A stretch of DNA of 64,000 nt from PALSA-612 sp964595575 (GTDB lineage: Bacteria > Actinomycetota > Thermoleophilia > Gaiellales > Gaiellaceae): positions 59,914 through 123,913 of the forward strand of contig CAZQRA010000002.1 of assembly GCA_964595575.1 (NCBI GenBank), given 5' to 3'. Made by a program: the position numbers and the translations under genes. Positions 17,606 through 27,083 of the stretch are shown piece by piece (the stretch's first letter is position 1; each line of letters begins with the position of its first letter). The notes beneath the pieces were generated by a model, which saw nothing but the letters and a program-made list of their open reading frames with translations, was not told the DNA's origin and ran no database searches.

Positions 17606-19333
17606 TCACCTCTCGAGCCTCACGACCTCGAGGGAGCGCGGGTCGAGCACGACCCCGTAGTCCCGCTCCGCCTGGGCCAAGGTGATGTAGCCGTCCTTCA
17701 CGTCCTCGATCACCTCCTCCACCGGTCGCTCCCGGGGGTCGCCGAAGCCTCCCCCGGTGCCCGTGACGAGCCTGGCCACCTCCCCCTTCTTCAACCGGTA
17801 GCGGGCGCACTTGCCGAGCACGACCTCCCGCCCGTCCTCGTGGAAGATGCGCACCTCGTTGCGCGAGCCTGGCTGGCCCCCGTTCACCCCCCAGGGGACG
17901 TACTTGTGCCGTCCGAAGGTGGCAGTCAGGAAGACCTCGTCGGCCACGGCGCGGTAGTCGCGAACGCATCCCCGCCCGCCGCGGTACCTCCCTGCTCCGC
18001 CCTCCGCCTGGGTGTCGAGCGCGTACTGCTCCACGAGCACGCCGTAGCGGGCCTCGGCCACCTCGACCGGAATCACGTACGTCTCGCCGTCGGCCACGCA
18101 CATGAGCCCCTGCTCGCCGTCCCGCTGCGCTGCGGCTCCCCAACCGCCCGCCTGCGGCTCCACGAGCAGGAAGAGCTCCCCGGTGTCGGGATGGAGCCCG
18201 GCGACCACCACCCCGCAGACCGACAGGAAGTGGCCGGCCGGGAGCCGGTGGGGGACGACCGGGGCCAGGGCCTTCCAGACGAGGTCGGTCACGTACTCCA
18301 TCGTCTCCCAGTACGTGGACACGGGCGCGGGGCGCTCGGCAGTGAAGATCGTGCCCGGCGGGCAGACGACCTTGAGCGGGCGGAAGCAGCCCTCGTTGAC
18401 CGGGATCTGCGGCCCCGTGATCGCCTTGAAGATTGTCCGCACGCCCGAGTGGAGGCCGGTCAGGGTGCAGTTGACGGGACCCGGCACCTGGGGGTGGGTG
18501 CCGGTGAAGTCGCACACCATCTCCTCGTCGGTAATCGTGACCTTGACCCGAACGGGAAACGGCCCGTTGCCGATGCCGTCGTCGTCGATCATGTCCTCGG
18601 CCTCGAACACGCCCTTGGGGAGCTTGGCCAGCTCCAGGCGGGTTAGGCGCTCGCCGTAGTCGAGGAGGGCCTCGATCGAGCCGAGCACGACCTCGACCCC
18701 GTACTTGTCGCACAGCTCCTGGAAGCGCCGCTCCCCTAGCCGCAGCGAGGCAGCTTGCGCGTACATGTCGCCGAGCGTCATGTCCGGGAGCCGGACGTTG
18801 GCCTCGATCACGTCGATCAGGCTCTGCACCGGCCGCCCGGCCTCGTAGAGCTTGACGCAGGGGAACTGGAGGCCCTCTTGGAAGACCTCCGTGGCGTCGG
18901 TCGTCCACGAGCCCGGGTCCTTGCCGCCCACCTCGGTCCAGTGCGCCTTCGAGGCGGAGAAGGCGACCAGCTCGCCCCGGTAGAAGATGGGTACCAGGAG
19001 GGTCACGTCCGAGAGGTGGGTGCCCCCGCCCGTGTAGGGGTCGTTGGTGATGATGACGTCCCCGGGGGCGAGTCCCTGGCGACCGAACTTGTCCAGGGCG
19101 TACCTGACGGCAAAGCTGAGGGTGCCGAGAAAGCCGGTGACCCCGTTTCCCTGGGTGATCAGCTGACCCTTCGCGTCCGTCAGCCCGGACGCGAAGTCGA
19201 GCACCTCGTAGATGATCGTGCTCTTGGAGGTGCGCTGCAGGGCCACGAACATCTCGTCGCCGATCGCGATCAGGCCCTCCTTGACGATCTCGAGGGTGAA
19301 CGGGTCGATGTCCGTCTTTGGGGCTACGGCCAC
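17606..19333 (-). CDS. hyuB: Hydantoinase/oxoprolinase subunit B
   Basis: Partner of HyuA in ATP-dependent hydantoinase, 5-oxoprolinase or acetone-carboxylase-type enzymes. Family landmarks: ALQRTSKSTIIYEVLDFASGL, NDPYTGGGTHLSD, SKAHWTEVGGKDPGS, a DFTGTHPQVPGPVN metal/substrate motif and the glycine-rich RLVTGTGGGFGDP tail. 575 residues. GTG start two bases after the hyuA stop. The exact substrate cannot be assigned from sequence. Confidence 0.93.
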   Translation of the reverse strand: MAVAPKTDIDPFTLEIVKEGLIAIGDEMFVALQRTSKSTIIYEVLDFASGLTDAKGQLITQGNGVTGFLGTLSFAVRYALDKFGRQGLAPGDVIITNDPYTGGGTHLSDVTLLVPIFYRGELVAFSASKAHWTEVGGKDPGSWTTDATEVFQEGLQFPCVKLYEAGRPVQSLIDVIEANVRLPDMTLGDMYAQAASLRLGERRFQELCDKYGVEVVLGSIEALLDYGERLTRLELAKLPKGVFEAEDMIDDDGIGNGPFPVRVKVTITDEEMVCDFTGTHPQVPGPVNCTLTGLHSGVRTIFKAITGPQIPVNEGCFRPLKVVCPPGTIFTAERPAPVSTYWETMEYVTDLVWKALAPVVPHRLPAGHFLSVCGVVVAGLHPDTGELFLLVEPQAGGWGAAAQRDGEQGLMCVADGETYVIPVEVAEARYGVLVEQYALDTQAEGGAGRYRGGRGCVRDYRAVADEVFLTATFGRHKYVPWGVNGGQPGSRNEVRIFHEDGREVVLGKCARYRLKKGEVARLVTGTGGGFGDPRERPVEEVIEDVKDGYITLAQAERDYGVVLDPRSLEVVRLER

Positions 19334-19335
19334 GG

Positions 19336-21381
19336 CTACGCCTCCGTCTCGATGATGAGGTTCCCGTACTCGTCCACTTGCAGGATCTGGCCGGGAAGGA
19401 CCACGGTGGAGGCGGCCGGCTCCTCCACCACCGCCGGCCCCTCCAGGCGAGCCCCGGCCCCGAGGAGGGAGCGCTCGTAGATCGGGGACTCGAGCCGGCC
19501 CAGATCGTCGAAGTCCACCCACCGCCGCCCCTTCGCGGCAGCCTCTACCCCCCGGCAGGGGGGGATGCGCCCCAGCGTCGGCTTGCGGACGGCGCCGAAG
19601 GCGGTAGCTCGGAAGTTGACGAGCTCGATCGGGGAGTCGAGGCGGAAGGTGTACAGCTGCTCGTGCAGCTCGTGGAAGCGGCGCTCGACCTCGCCCCCGG
19701 CCGCCTCCATCTCCGCCTCCGGGACGGGCACGTTCACCGTGTGCTCCTGCCCTGCGTAGCGCATGTCCAGGGAGCGGACGAATGTCACCTGGTCAGCGGC
19801 GACCCCCTCGTCGCGGAAGGTGGCAAGGAGCTCCTCCTCCAGCGACCGCCAGATCTCCCTGAGCTCCTCCGCGCTGATCCGGTCGGCTCGCACGAGCCGC
19901 GTCTGCACGACGTCGTGGCGGAGGTCGCTCGTGAGCATGCCCCAGGCGGAGAAGTGCCCAGGGTAGGGAGGCACGATCACCCGCGGCACCTTGAGCTCCC
20001 GGGCGAGGGCGGAGGCGTGCATGGAGCCGCCGCCCCCGAAGGCGACCAAGCAGAACTCGCGGGGATCCCGGCCCCGGCGCACGGAGACCAGCTTGAGCAG
20101 GTGGATCATGGAGGCGTTGGCGATGCGGATCACCCCCAGGGCCGCCTCCTCCACGTCCACCCCCAGCGCCCTCGCCAGCGGCGCGAGCGCCTGCTTGGCC
20201 CGGTCGGGATCGAGCTCGATCCGCCCGCCCAGGAAGTAGCCGGGGTTGATGCGGCCGGCCACGAGGTTGGCGTCGGTCACCGTGGGCTCGCTCCCGCCCC
20301 GCCCGTAGCAGGCAGGCCCGGGATCGGCGCCGGCGCTGCGGGGACCGACCTTGAGGGCACCGGCAGGATCGAGCCAGGCGATAGAGCCTCCGCCGGCGCC
20401 GATCTCGACGATGTCCACGACCGGCACCTTGACGGGGTAGCCGGCGAAGGTGGGGGTTCGCTCGATGTGGTAGTCCCCGGTGAGCCGCACTGTCCCCCGC
20501 TCCACCAGGGAGGCCTTGGCGGTGGTCCCTCCGATGTCCAGGGTGATCAGGTTCTCCTCCCCCAGGAGCGCGCCCAGGGCCGCCGCCCCGATCACGCCCC
20601 CCACCGGGCCCGACTCGACGAGGTTGATGGGGGCCCGAGCGGCGACGTCGAACCGGGACACGCCGCCGTTCGACTGCATGCAGTAGCGAGCGCGGGCGGG
20701 GATGCCCCGCTCCTCGAGCCTGCGGGCCAGTCGCTGGAGGTAGCGCGAGGCCACCGGCTTCACGTAGGCGTCGAGGACGGCGGTGGAGGCTCGCTCGTAC
20801 TCCCGCCACTCCCTGGTCAGCTCGTGCGAGACGCTCACGGCCACCTCGGGCCACTCTTCGCGCACGATCTCGGCCGCCCGCCGCTCGTGCTCGGGGTTGG
20901 CGTAGGCGTGGAGGAAGCAGATGGCCACCGCCTCCGCCCCCTGGCGGCGAGCCTCGGCTACCGCCCGCCGCACGTCCTCCTCCTGGAGCGGCACCAGCAC
21001 CTCGCCCTTGTAGGTGACCCGCTCGGTCACCTCCAGCCGTAGCCGCCTGGGCACGAACGGCCGCGGCTTCTCGTACAGGAGGTTGTACAGGTCAGGGCGA
21101 TTCGCCTTCTGGATCTCCAGCACATCCCGGAAGCCGCGCGTCGTGATCAACGCGGTACACGCGCCCTTGCGCTCGGTGAGGGCGTTGATGATCACCGTGG
21201 TGCCGTGGGCGAGGAAGCTCACGCCCTCGAGCTCCGCCTGGGCGAGGGTGTCCATCACCCCGTCCTCGAACCGCCCGGGGGTGGTCGAGCTCTTGGCCAC
21301 CCCCACCTCCCCCGTCCCCTCGTCCAGGTAGACGAGGTCGGTGAACGTGCCGCCGATATCCACCGCTGCCCGCGTCCCCAT
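19336..21381 (-). CDS. hyuA: Hydantoinase/oxoprolinase subunit A
   Basis: Actin-fold ATPase subunit, 681 residues, full length. AVDIGGTFTDLVYLDEGTG at the start, FLAHGTTVIINALTERKGA, and a central LITLDIGGTTAKASLVERG phosphate-2-like motif; GAGGGSIAWLDPAGALKVGP and SAGADPGPACYGRGG are typical. Forms a pair with hyuB downstream and follows the aldo-keto reductase by only 4 bases. Substrate unknown; the neighbours suggest a lactam or imide arising from an amino-acid-like compound. Confidence 0.94.
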   Translation of the reverse strand: MGTRAAVDIGGTFTDLVYLDEGTGEVGVAKSSTTPGRFEDGVMDTLAQAELEGVSFLAHGTTVIINALTERKGACTALITTRGFRDVLEIQKANRPDLYNLLYEKPRPFVPRRLRLEVTERVTYKGEVLVPLQEEDVRRAVAEARRQGAEAVAICFLHAYANPEHERRAAEIVREEWPEVAVSVSHELTREWREYERASTAVLDAYVKPVASRYLQRLARRLEERGIPARARYCMQSNGGVSRFDVAARAPINLVESGPVGGVIGAAALGALLGEENLITLDIGGTTAKASLVERGTVRLTGDYHIERTPTFAGYPVKVPVVDIVEIGAGGGSIAWLDPAGALKVGPRSAGADPGPACYGRGGSEPTVTDANLVAGRINPGYFLGGRIELDPDRAKQALAPLARALGVDVEEAALGVIRIANASMIHLLKLVSVRRGRDPREFCLVAFGGGGSMHASALARELKVPRVIVPPYPGHFSAWGMLTSDLRHDVVQTRLVRADRISAEELREIWRSLEEELLATFRDEGVAADQVTFVRSLDMRYAGQEHTVNVPVPEAEMEAAGGEVERRFHELHEQLYTFRLDSPIELVNFRATAFGAVRKPTLGRIPPCRGVEAAAKGRRWVDFDDLGRLESPIYERSLLGAGARLEGPAVVEEPAASTVVLPGQILQVDEYGNLIIETEA

Positions 21382-21385
21382 CGGC

Positions 21386-22318
21386 TCAGCCTCGGGCAGG
21401 AGGGAAGGCCTCGTCCAGGCGCGCGAGCGCCCACACCGGCAGCTTGAGATCGACCGCGGCCGCGTTCTCCTCCAGGTGCTCGATCCTGCGCGTCCCTGGG
21501 ATCGGCACCGCGCCCTGCCGGCACAACCAGGCGAGGGCCACCTGGGCAGGAGTGGCTCCCAGCTCGGCGGCTACGCCCTCGAGGACGGCCAGGGAGGCCC
21601 GGGCCGCCTCGAGCGAGGACGGCTGGAAGGCCGCCAGCCCCCGCCGGAAGTCGCCCGCTCCCAGGTCGTCCCACCGGGACACGGCCCCGGCCAAGAACCC
21701 GCGTCCGAGCGGGCAGTATGCCACCAGGCCGATGCCCAGCTCGGCAAGGGCGGGCACGAGCTCCTGCTCGGCCTCCCTCGCCCACAGCGAGTACTCGTTC
21801 TGGACGACCGCCACCGGGTAGGTCGCGGCCGCCCGCCGGGCCAGAGAGGGCGAGACCGCGCTCAGGCCCAGGTACCTGGCCTTCCCCTCGCGCACGAGCT
21901 CGGCCAGGGCGCCCAGGCTCTCCTCCACCGGCACCTGGGGATCGACCCGGTGGAGGTAGAGGAGGTCGACCTCGTCCACGCCCAGCCGGGCCAAGCTTCC
22001 CTCCACCGATCGGCGCAGGTACTCGGGCCGGCCGCAGACGAGAGGAGCCCCCGGCGCGTCCCGGACGATGCCGACCTTGGTGGCGAGCACCACCTCCTGC
22101 CGACGGCCCCTGATCGCGCGACCCACCAGTCGCTCGTTCTCGCCCTCGCCGTAGACGTCGGCGGTGTCGAGGAAGGAGAGGCCGAGGTCGAGGGCCCGCT
22201 CGAGGACAGCCGTCGCCTGGCGCTCGTCGACGGGGCCGTAGGGCCCAGAGAGCGGCCAGGCGCCGACGCCCAGCGCCGGCACCTCAGGCCCGCCCCTGCC
22301 CAGTCGGACGCGCCTCAC
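21386..22318 (-). CDS. Aldo/keto reductase
   Basis: NADPH-dependent oxidoreductase with a TIM-barrel fold, 310 residues. Catalytic tetrad visible: Asp and Tyr in FLDTADVYGEGENERLVG, Lys in LATKVG, His in LLYLHRVDP. C-terminal NADP-binding segment IPGTRRIEHLEENAAA. The GTG start at 22318 overlaps the stop of the preceding small gene (GTGA). Inside the catabolic operon it probably reduces or oxidizes a carbonyl intermediate (inference). Confidence 0.93.
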   Translation of the reverse strand: MRRVRLGRGGPEVPALGVGAWPLSGPYGPVDERQATAVLERALDLGLSFLDTADVYGEGENERLVGRAIRGRRQEVVLATKVGIVRDAPGAPLVCGRPEYLRRSVEGSLARLGVDEVDLLYLHRVDPQVPVEESLGALAELVREGKARYLGLSAVSPSLARRAAATYPVAVVQNEYSLWAREAEQELVPALAELGIGLVAYCPLGRGFLAGAVSRWDDLGAGDFRRGLAAFQPSSLEAARASLAVLEGVAAELGATPAQVALAWLCRQGAVPIPGTRRIEHLEENAAAVDLKLPVWALARLDEAFPPARG

Positions 22319-22617
22319 CCCTCCACGCAGGTGTAGAGGGCACCCTGGGCAACCTCGTGGGCCAAGAACGGCTCCAGGGCGGCCGAGAGCTGGGCCCTGC
22401 GGGGACTGGCAAGCCACCGCTCGTAGTCCTCCTCGCTCTCCCACTCGGCTACGACCAGGAACGGCTGACCCGCCGCCGAGGGCCGCAGCAGGCGGCCGCC
22501 CCGAAAGCCGCCCGACCGGCGGGCCTGCTCGAAGACGGCAAGCTCCCGGAACGCCCGCTGGAAGGCGTCCTCCGCCCCTGCCCTGACCGGCAAGGAAAGC
22601 ACCGAGGTGACCGTCAC
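22315..22617 (-). CDS. ABM-domain (YgiN-like) putative monooxygenase
   Basis: 100-residue ferredoxin-like dimeric barrel protein. FRELAVFEQARRSGGFRGGRLLRP and FLVVAEWESEEDYERWLASP match the antibiotic-biosynthesis-monooxygenase fold, and the WESEEDYERWLAS helix is its clearest landmark. GTG start overlapping the permease stop, and it overlaps the next gene as well. Such small proteins act on quinols, haem or reactive intermediates, or only detoxify them; the role here is unknown. Confidence 0.85.
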   Translation of the reverse strand: MTVTSVLSLPVRAGAEDAFQRAFRELAVFEQARRSGGFRGGRLLRPSAAGQPFLVVAEWESEEDYERWLASPRRAQLSAALEPFLAHEVAQGALYTCVEG

Positions 22618-23612
22618 TGCCGCACCCTCCGGGCCCAGGCGTCGAGAGCCACCGCCGCCACCAGGATCGACCCCTTGAACACGTTCTGGTACTCCGGACG
22701 GACGTCGAGCAGGTTGAACCCGTTGCCGATCATCTGGAGGAAGAAGGCTCCCAGCACGGCTCGCCAGATCGCCCCCTCCCCACCCAGGATGGAGACGCCG
22801 CCGAGGACGATGGCGGTGATGGCGTCGAAGGTGTTGCCGGCGTTGTTCGACTCCGCCTGGGCCGTCGACACCTCGGAGGCCAGGATCACGCCCGCGATCC
22901 CAGCGGAGAGACCCGAGATGGCGAAGGTGACGGTGCGCACCAGGCCCACCGGCACCCCGGAGAGACGGGCGGCCTCGGCGTTTCCCCCCGCCGCGTAGAT
23001 GTAGCGGCCGAAGGAGGTTCGCGACAGGAGAAACCCGCAAACGAGAGCGAACCCGGCCCAGACGAAGATGGGGTAGTTGATCCCCGCCACCTCGCCCAGC
23101 CCCAGGGTCTCCCAGGCGGGCGAGTCGATGGAGATGAGGAACCCCCCGGTGACGGCGATGGCGATCCCGTACACGATGATGGAGCTGGCCAGCGTGGCGA
23201 TGAAGGCGTTCACCCGGGCCACGGTCACGAGCAGACCGTTGCCCAGCCCGAAGCCGAAGCCGGTCAGGGCTCCCAGGACGAGGGCCGGCCACACCGGCAC
23301 GTCGGCGTCGACGAAGGCCTTGGCAGCCACGACCCCTGCGAAGGCGGCGATCGCCCCCACCGAGAGGTCGAAGCCGCCGGCGATGAAGACTAGCGTTCCC
23401 CCGCAGGCCATGATCCCGATCGGCGCGGCCTGGAAGGCCAGGTTGACGAGGTTGTCCCAGGTCAGGAAGACGTCGCTCGCCAGGGAGAGGGTGACGAACA
23501 GGAAGACGAACGCCACCACGATCCCGTAGTCGCGGAGCACGGCCAGGTGGGAGACGAGGAGCCCCCGCCGGGGCACCGCCACCGCCGTCTCGGCCTCGGG
23601 CCCCACGGTCAT
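22614..23612 (-). CDS. ABC transporter permease (RbsC family)
   Basis: Integral membrane permease of the CUT2/ribose-type family, 332 residues, about eight to ten hydrophobic segments. The family motif is FIAGGFDLSVGAIAAFAGVVAA, and GNAEAARLSGVPVGLVRTVTFAISG is the loop that contacts the ATPase. The ATG overlaps the ATPase stop. Together with the tandem ATPase and the binding protein it makes a complete importer. CUT2 systems carry sugars but also autoinducer-2, nucleosides and other small ligands, so a sugar substrate should not be assumed. Confidence 0.94.
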   Translation of the reverse strand: MTVGPEAETAVAVPRRGLLVSHLAVLRDYGIVVAFVFLFVTLSLASDVFLTWDNLVNLAFQAAPIGIMACGGTLVFIAGGFDLSVGAIAAFAGVVAAKAFVDADVPVWPALVLGALTGFGFGLGNGLLVTVARVNAFIATLASSIIVYGIAIAVTGGFLISIDSPAWETLGLGEVAGINYPIFVWAGFALVCGFLLSRTSFGRYIYAAGGNAEAARLSGVPVGLVRTVTFAISGLSAGIAGVILASEVSTAQAESNNAGNTFDAITAIVLGGVSILGGEGAIWRAVLGAFFLQMIGNGFNLLDVRPEYQNVFKGSILVAAVALDAWARRVRQ

Positions 23613-25144
23613 CCCACCCGCTCCAGCGGTACGGAGGTGTCGGCGGCGAAGGCTGCCCGGAGGACGGCGTCCTCGCTCATCGTTTCCCGATCGAGCTCGG
23701 CCACGATCCTGCCCCCGCGCATCACGAGCACGCGGTGGGCGAGCCCCAGCACTTCCTCGTGCTCCGAGGAGATGAGCAGCACGGCCTTGCCCTCGGCGGC
23801 GACCCCCCGGATGAGGTCGTAGATCGCCCGCTTGGCACCCACGTCCACCCCCCGGGTGGGCTCGTCGGCCAGGAACACCTTGGGCTGGGTGAAGAGCCAC
23901 TTGGCGAACAGCACCTTCTGCTGGTTCCCGCCCGACAGGGTCATCACCCGGGCCGACGGCCCCCTCGCCCGCACGTCGACCCGCTCCATCAGGCGTACGG
24001 CGGCCCGCCGCTCGCCGGCTCGGGCGATGACCCCGAGCCGACTCACAGCCCCCAGGCGGGGGAGGGTGACGTTGTCCACGATCGAGCGGAGCATGAGCAG
24101 CCCTTGGGTCTTTCTGTCCTCGGGGAGCATGACGATGCCGGCCCGCACGGCCTCCCGGGGCGACCGGATGCGCACAGGCTTGCCCTCGACCAGGATCTCT
24201 CCCGAGGCCCGGCGGTCCGCCCCGAAGATGGCCCTGGCCACCTCCGAGCGGCCGCTTCCGATGAGGCCGGCTAGGCCCAGGATCTCGCCGGCCCGGATGT
24301 CGAAGCTGACGTCGATCACCTGGGGAGGACGGTGCAGATGCCGCACCGAGAGGACGACCGGGGCATCGGGCGGGGGATAGGTCTTCTCGGGGAAGGCGAG
24401 CTCCAGCGAGCGCCCCAGCATCGCCTGCACCAGCCGCTCAGGGGTCTCCTCGGCCGCGGGCGAGGTGCGCACCACCCGCCCGTCTCGAAGCACCGTCACC
24501 GTGTCCACCAGGCGCAGCACCTCCTCCAGGAAGTGGGAGACGTAGATGATGGTCGTGCCCTGGGCCCGCAGCCGACGGACGAGCTCGAACAGCCGATCCG
24601 CCTCGTCGGTGGTCAGGGCCGACGTCGGCTCGTCCATGACGATGAGTCGGGCGTTGCGGGCCAGGGCGCGCAAGACTTCCACCTTCTGCTGGTCTGCCAC
24701 CCGCAGCGTGCGGGCCAGGGCCCGCGGATCGATCTCGATCTGAGCCTGCTCCGCGAGCGCGGCGAACCGCCGGCGCATGGCCCGGGTGTCGAGCACGCCG
24801 GCGACCGTCGCCTCGATGCCCAGGAACACGTTCTCCAGCACCGATCGGTGAGGGACGAGGGTGGGCTCCTGGGCGATCATGGTGATGCCGTCGCGGAGAG
24901 CGTCCCGAGGCGAGTGGTAGACGGCCCTCCGTCCGTCGACGAGCAGCTCGCCCTCGTCGGGGCGGTACACCCCCGCCACGATCTTGCCCAGCGTCGACTT
25001 GCCGGCCCCGTTCTCGCCCACCAGCCCGTGGATGGAGCCGCGCTCGATCTCGAGGTCGATGCCGGCCAAGGCCACCACGCCCCCGAAGCGCTTGCTCACT
25101 CCCCGGAGGGCCACGTGGGTATCGCCGCTCGCAGAGCGCGTCAT
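23609..25144 (-). CDS. ABC transporter ATPase, tandem nucleotide-binding domains (RbsA family)
   Basis: Energizes the RbsC-type permease. 511 residues with two ATPase halves. First half: Walker A GENGAGKSTLGK, signature degenerated to LRVADQQKVEVLRALA, Walker B LIVMDEPTSAL. Second half: Walker A replaced by GLIGSGRSEVAR, signature LSGGNQQKVLFAKWL, Walker B VFLADEPTRGVDVG. This asymmetry is normal for RbsA/MglA. Overlaps the amidohydrolase and permease genes by 4 bases each. Confidence 0.95.
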   Translation of the reverse strand: MTRSASGDTHVALRGVSKRFGGVVALAGIDLEIERGSIHGLVGENGAGKSTLGKIVAGVYRPDEGELLVDGRRAVYHSPRDALRDGITMIAQEPTLVPHRSVLENVFLGIEATVAGVLDTRAMRRRFAALAEQAQIEIDPRALARTLRVADQQKVEVLRALARNARLIVMDEPTSALTTDEADRLFELVRRLRAQGTTIIYVSHFLEEVLRLVDTVTVLRDGRVVRTSPAAEETPERLVQAMLGRSLELAFPEKTYPPPDAPVVLSVRHLHRPPQVIDVSFDIRAGEILGLAGLIGSGRSEVARAIFGADRRASGEILVEGKPVRIRSPREAVRAGIVMLPEDRKTQGLLMLRSIVDNVTLPRLGAVSRLGVIARAGERRAAVRLMERVDVRARGPSARVMTLSGGNQQKVLFAKWLFTQPKVFLADEPTRGVDVGAKRAIYDLIRGVAAEGKAVLLISSEHEEVLGLAHRVLVMRGGRIVAELDRETMSEDAVLRAAFAADTSVPLERVG

Positions 25145-26409
25145 GGCGAGACCCCCTTCCAGCGATCGAGACGGGGATGGGGACGAGCGGGCAGGCCTGC
25201 CTTGAACACCCCTGTCACCGCCCCCGGCTCGCGGAGAGAGGAGAGATCTCCGGGATCGTGGTCGAGGACGATGGCGTCGAACACGTACCCGGGGGCGATG
25301 CGACCCAGGCGATCGGCCACCCCGCAGAGCTCGGCGCCGCCGCGGGTGGCCGCCAGGAGCACCTCGGAGGGAGTCATCCCCGCCTCCCGCATGAGCACGA
25401 GCTCCTCCAGGTTGCGCCCGTGCTGAGCCCGAGTGATGTAGTCGGTGCCCACCGCCATCGGCACGCCGTACTCCTTGGCGATGCGCACGCACTGACCCAG
25501 CTCGAGGCCGAGGTCGAGCACCTTCCTTGCCTTCGCCGGACCGAGGCTGCCCGAGCGGGCCCAGGCCAGGCAGTCGCGCATGGCGGCCAGGGTGGGCACG
25601 AGGAAGCAGCCCCGCTCGGCCATCAGACGCGCCTGCTCCTCGGTGAGGAAGCCTCCGTGCTCGATGGAGCGAGCCCCCGCGCGCACGGCGTTGTCGAGAC
25701 CCTGGCCTCCGTAGGCGTGGGCCGCCACCGGCTTGCCCCGCCGTCGCGCCTCGGCTACCGCCGCCTCGATCTCCTCCACGGTGAAGTCAGCCTGCAGCGG
25801 ATGGTCGTGGTCGGAGAAGAGGCCCCCGGTGGTGGCCAGCTTGACCCAGTCCGCCCCCGCCCGCAGGATGGCCCGGGTCGCTCGGCGCAGGCCGTCCACG
25901 CCGTCGGCCAGGAAGGGGGGCCTGCCGGGGTAGTCGGGAACGATGTAGCCCGGCGACAGCTCCAGGCCCGGCCCGGCAAGGAAGCCGTCCCCGTGGCCCC
26001 CAGTCTGGGAGAGGAGCACGATCGCCACTTGCAGCGTGGGCCCGACCACGTCCCCCCGGGCCAAGGCGTCGCGGATGCCGGCATCGGCGCCGCCCAGGTC
26101 GCGGACGAAGGTCACGCCCGCCTCCAGCGTGGCCCGAGCGTTGGCCGCCGCTTGGAGGACCCAGCCGGTGAGGGGCGTGGCCAGGGCCTCCGCCAGGTCG
26201 ATGGTGGAGAGGGCGACATGGCCGTGGCAGTCGAAGATTCCGGGGGCGACGAAGAGGCCGGAGAAGTCGAAGGAGACGGCTTCCTCCGCCCTCACGTTGG
26301 GGCCCATGGCCTGCACCCGTCCCTCCGCCACGTGGATGTCGACGGGCCCCTCGAAGGTCCCGGTCTCGTCGAGGACGAGCGCCTCCCGCAGGACGTAGCC
26401 AGCCCTCAT
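25141..26409 (-). CDS. Amidohydrolase (imidazolonepropionase-like / Xaa-Pro carboxypeptidase-like)
   Basis: Binuclear-metal hydrolase, 422 residues. Metal ligands are visible in order: HGH (His62, His64), the presumably carboxylated Lys190 in WVKLATTGG, His231 (AHAYGG), His251 (IEHGG) and Asp323 (GTDYI). The sequence style is that of the Sgx9260/Cc2672 group, some members of which hydrolyse L-Xaa-L-Pro or N-acyl amino acids; imidazolonepropionase is the other possibility. It lies between the regulator and the transporter genes, so its substrate is probably the imported compound. Confidence 0.9.
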   Translation of the reverse strand: MRAGYVLREALVLDETGTFEGPVDIHVAEGRVQAMGPNVRAEEAVSFDFSGLFVAPGIFDCHGHVALSTIDLAEALATPLTGWVLQAAANARATLEAGVTFVRDLGGADAGIRDALARGDVVGPTLQVAIVLLSQTGGHGDGFLAGPGLELSPGYIVPDYPGRPPFLADGVDGLRRATRAILRAGADWVKLATTGGLFSDHDHPLQADFTVEEIEAAVAEARRRGKPVAAHAYGGQGLDNAVRAGARSIEHGGFLTEEQARLMAERGCFLVPTLAAMRDCLAWARSGSLGPAKARKVLDLGLELGQCVRIAKEYGVPMAVGTDYITRAQHGRNLEELVLMREAGMTPSEVLLAATRGGAELCGVADRLGRIAPGYVFDAIVLDHDPGDLSSLREPGAVTGVFKAGLPARPHPRLDRWKGVSP

Positions 26410-27083
26410 GCCCCTCCCTCCTCGGGGGCACGGCCACGCTCCTCCTCCCCGATCGCGTAGTCGCTCTTGTACAGGTGGGCGACGAGCGACCGCAGCGCCC
26501 CCTCGGCGTCGCGGCGCTCCAGGTAGTCGGTGATCTCCTCGTGCTCCCTCACCACCTGCTCGAGCACGCTGGGAGGGCGGCGAGCTCCCAGCCGGGCCAC
26601 GCGCACGAAGCCCCGCAGCTGGCTGAGTACGCCGTACAGGATGGGGAGACGAGCCCCCTGGGCGATGCGGAGGTGGAACTCCTCGTCTAGGTCGATGAAC
26701 TCGTCCTCCCGGCCGGCCTGGGCCGCCCGACGCTGCCGGATGAGGTTGAGCCGCAGGTAGTCGATGTCCTCTTCCTCCATCACCTCGCAGGCCCGGCGCA
26801 CGGCCACGCCCTCCAGGGCCTCCCGCAGCATGAGGATCTCGGCCCGGTGCTCGGGCGTGAAGCCGCGCACGATCACCTGCCTCCGCGGCCCCACCTCGAC
26901 CAGCCCCTCCTGGAGGAGAAGGCCCAGCGCCTGGCGGACCGGCGTGCGCGAGTGACCCAGGGCTCGGGCGATCTTGCCCTCGGCGAGGACGCTGCCGGTG
27001 GGGAAGTCGCCGCGAAGGATGCCGTCGCGCAGGTACTGGTAGGCGCGCTCGGTCAGGCGCCCGCGCTGGACGGCCTCGGTCAT
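26406..27083 (-). CDS. GntR-family regulator (FCD/VanR type)
   Basis: 225 residues. N-terminal winged helix (about 10-75: LTERAYQYLRDGILRGDFPTG, IARALGHSRTPVRQALGLLLQEGLV) and an all-helical C-terminal FCD ligand domain with RRACEVMEEEDIDYLRLN and VREHEEITDYLERRDAEGALRSLVAHL; FCD domains often bind a metal and an organic acid. Encoded within the operon, so it probably senses a pathway intermediate. Likely targets are the SBP promoter region at about 30290-30320 or an internal site (inference). Confidence 0.93.
   Translation of the reverse strand: MTEAVQRGRLTERAYQYLRDGILRGDFPTGSVLAEGKIARALGHSRTPVRQALGLLLQEGLVEVGPRRQVIVRGFTPEHRAEILMLREALEGVAVRRACEVMEEEDIDYLRLNLIRQRRAAQAGREDEFIDLDEEFHLRIAQGARLPILYGVLSQLRGFVRVARLGARRPPSVLEQVVREHEEITDYLERRDAEGALRSLVAHLYKSDYAIGEEERGRAPEEGGA

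Noticed and set aside
22614..25144. Naming the transporter as a ribose importer
   Set aside because: Family membership alone does not show the substrate, and the neighbouring genes concern amino-acid-like or cyclic amide compounds rather than sugars.
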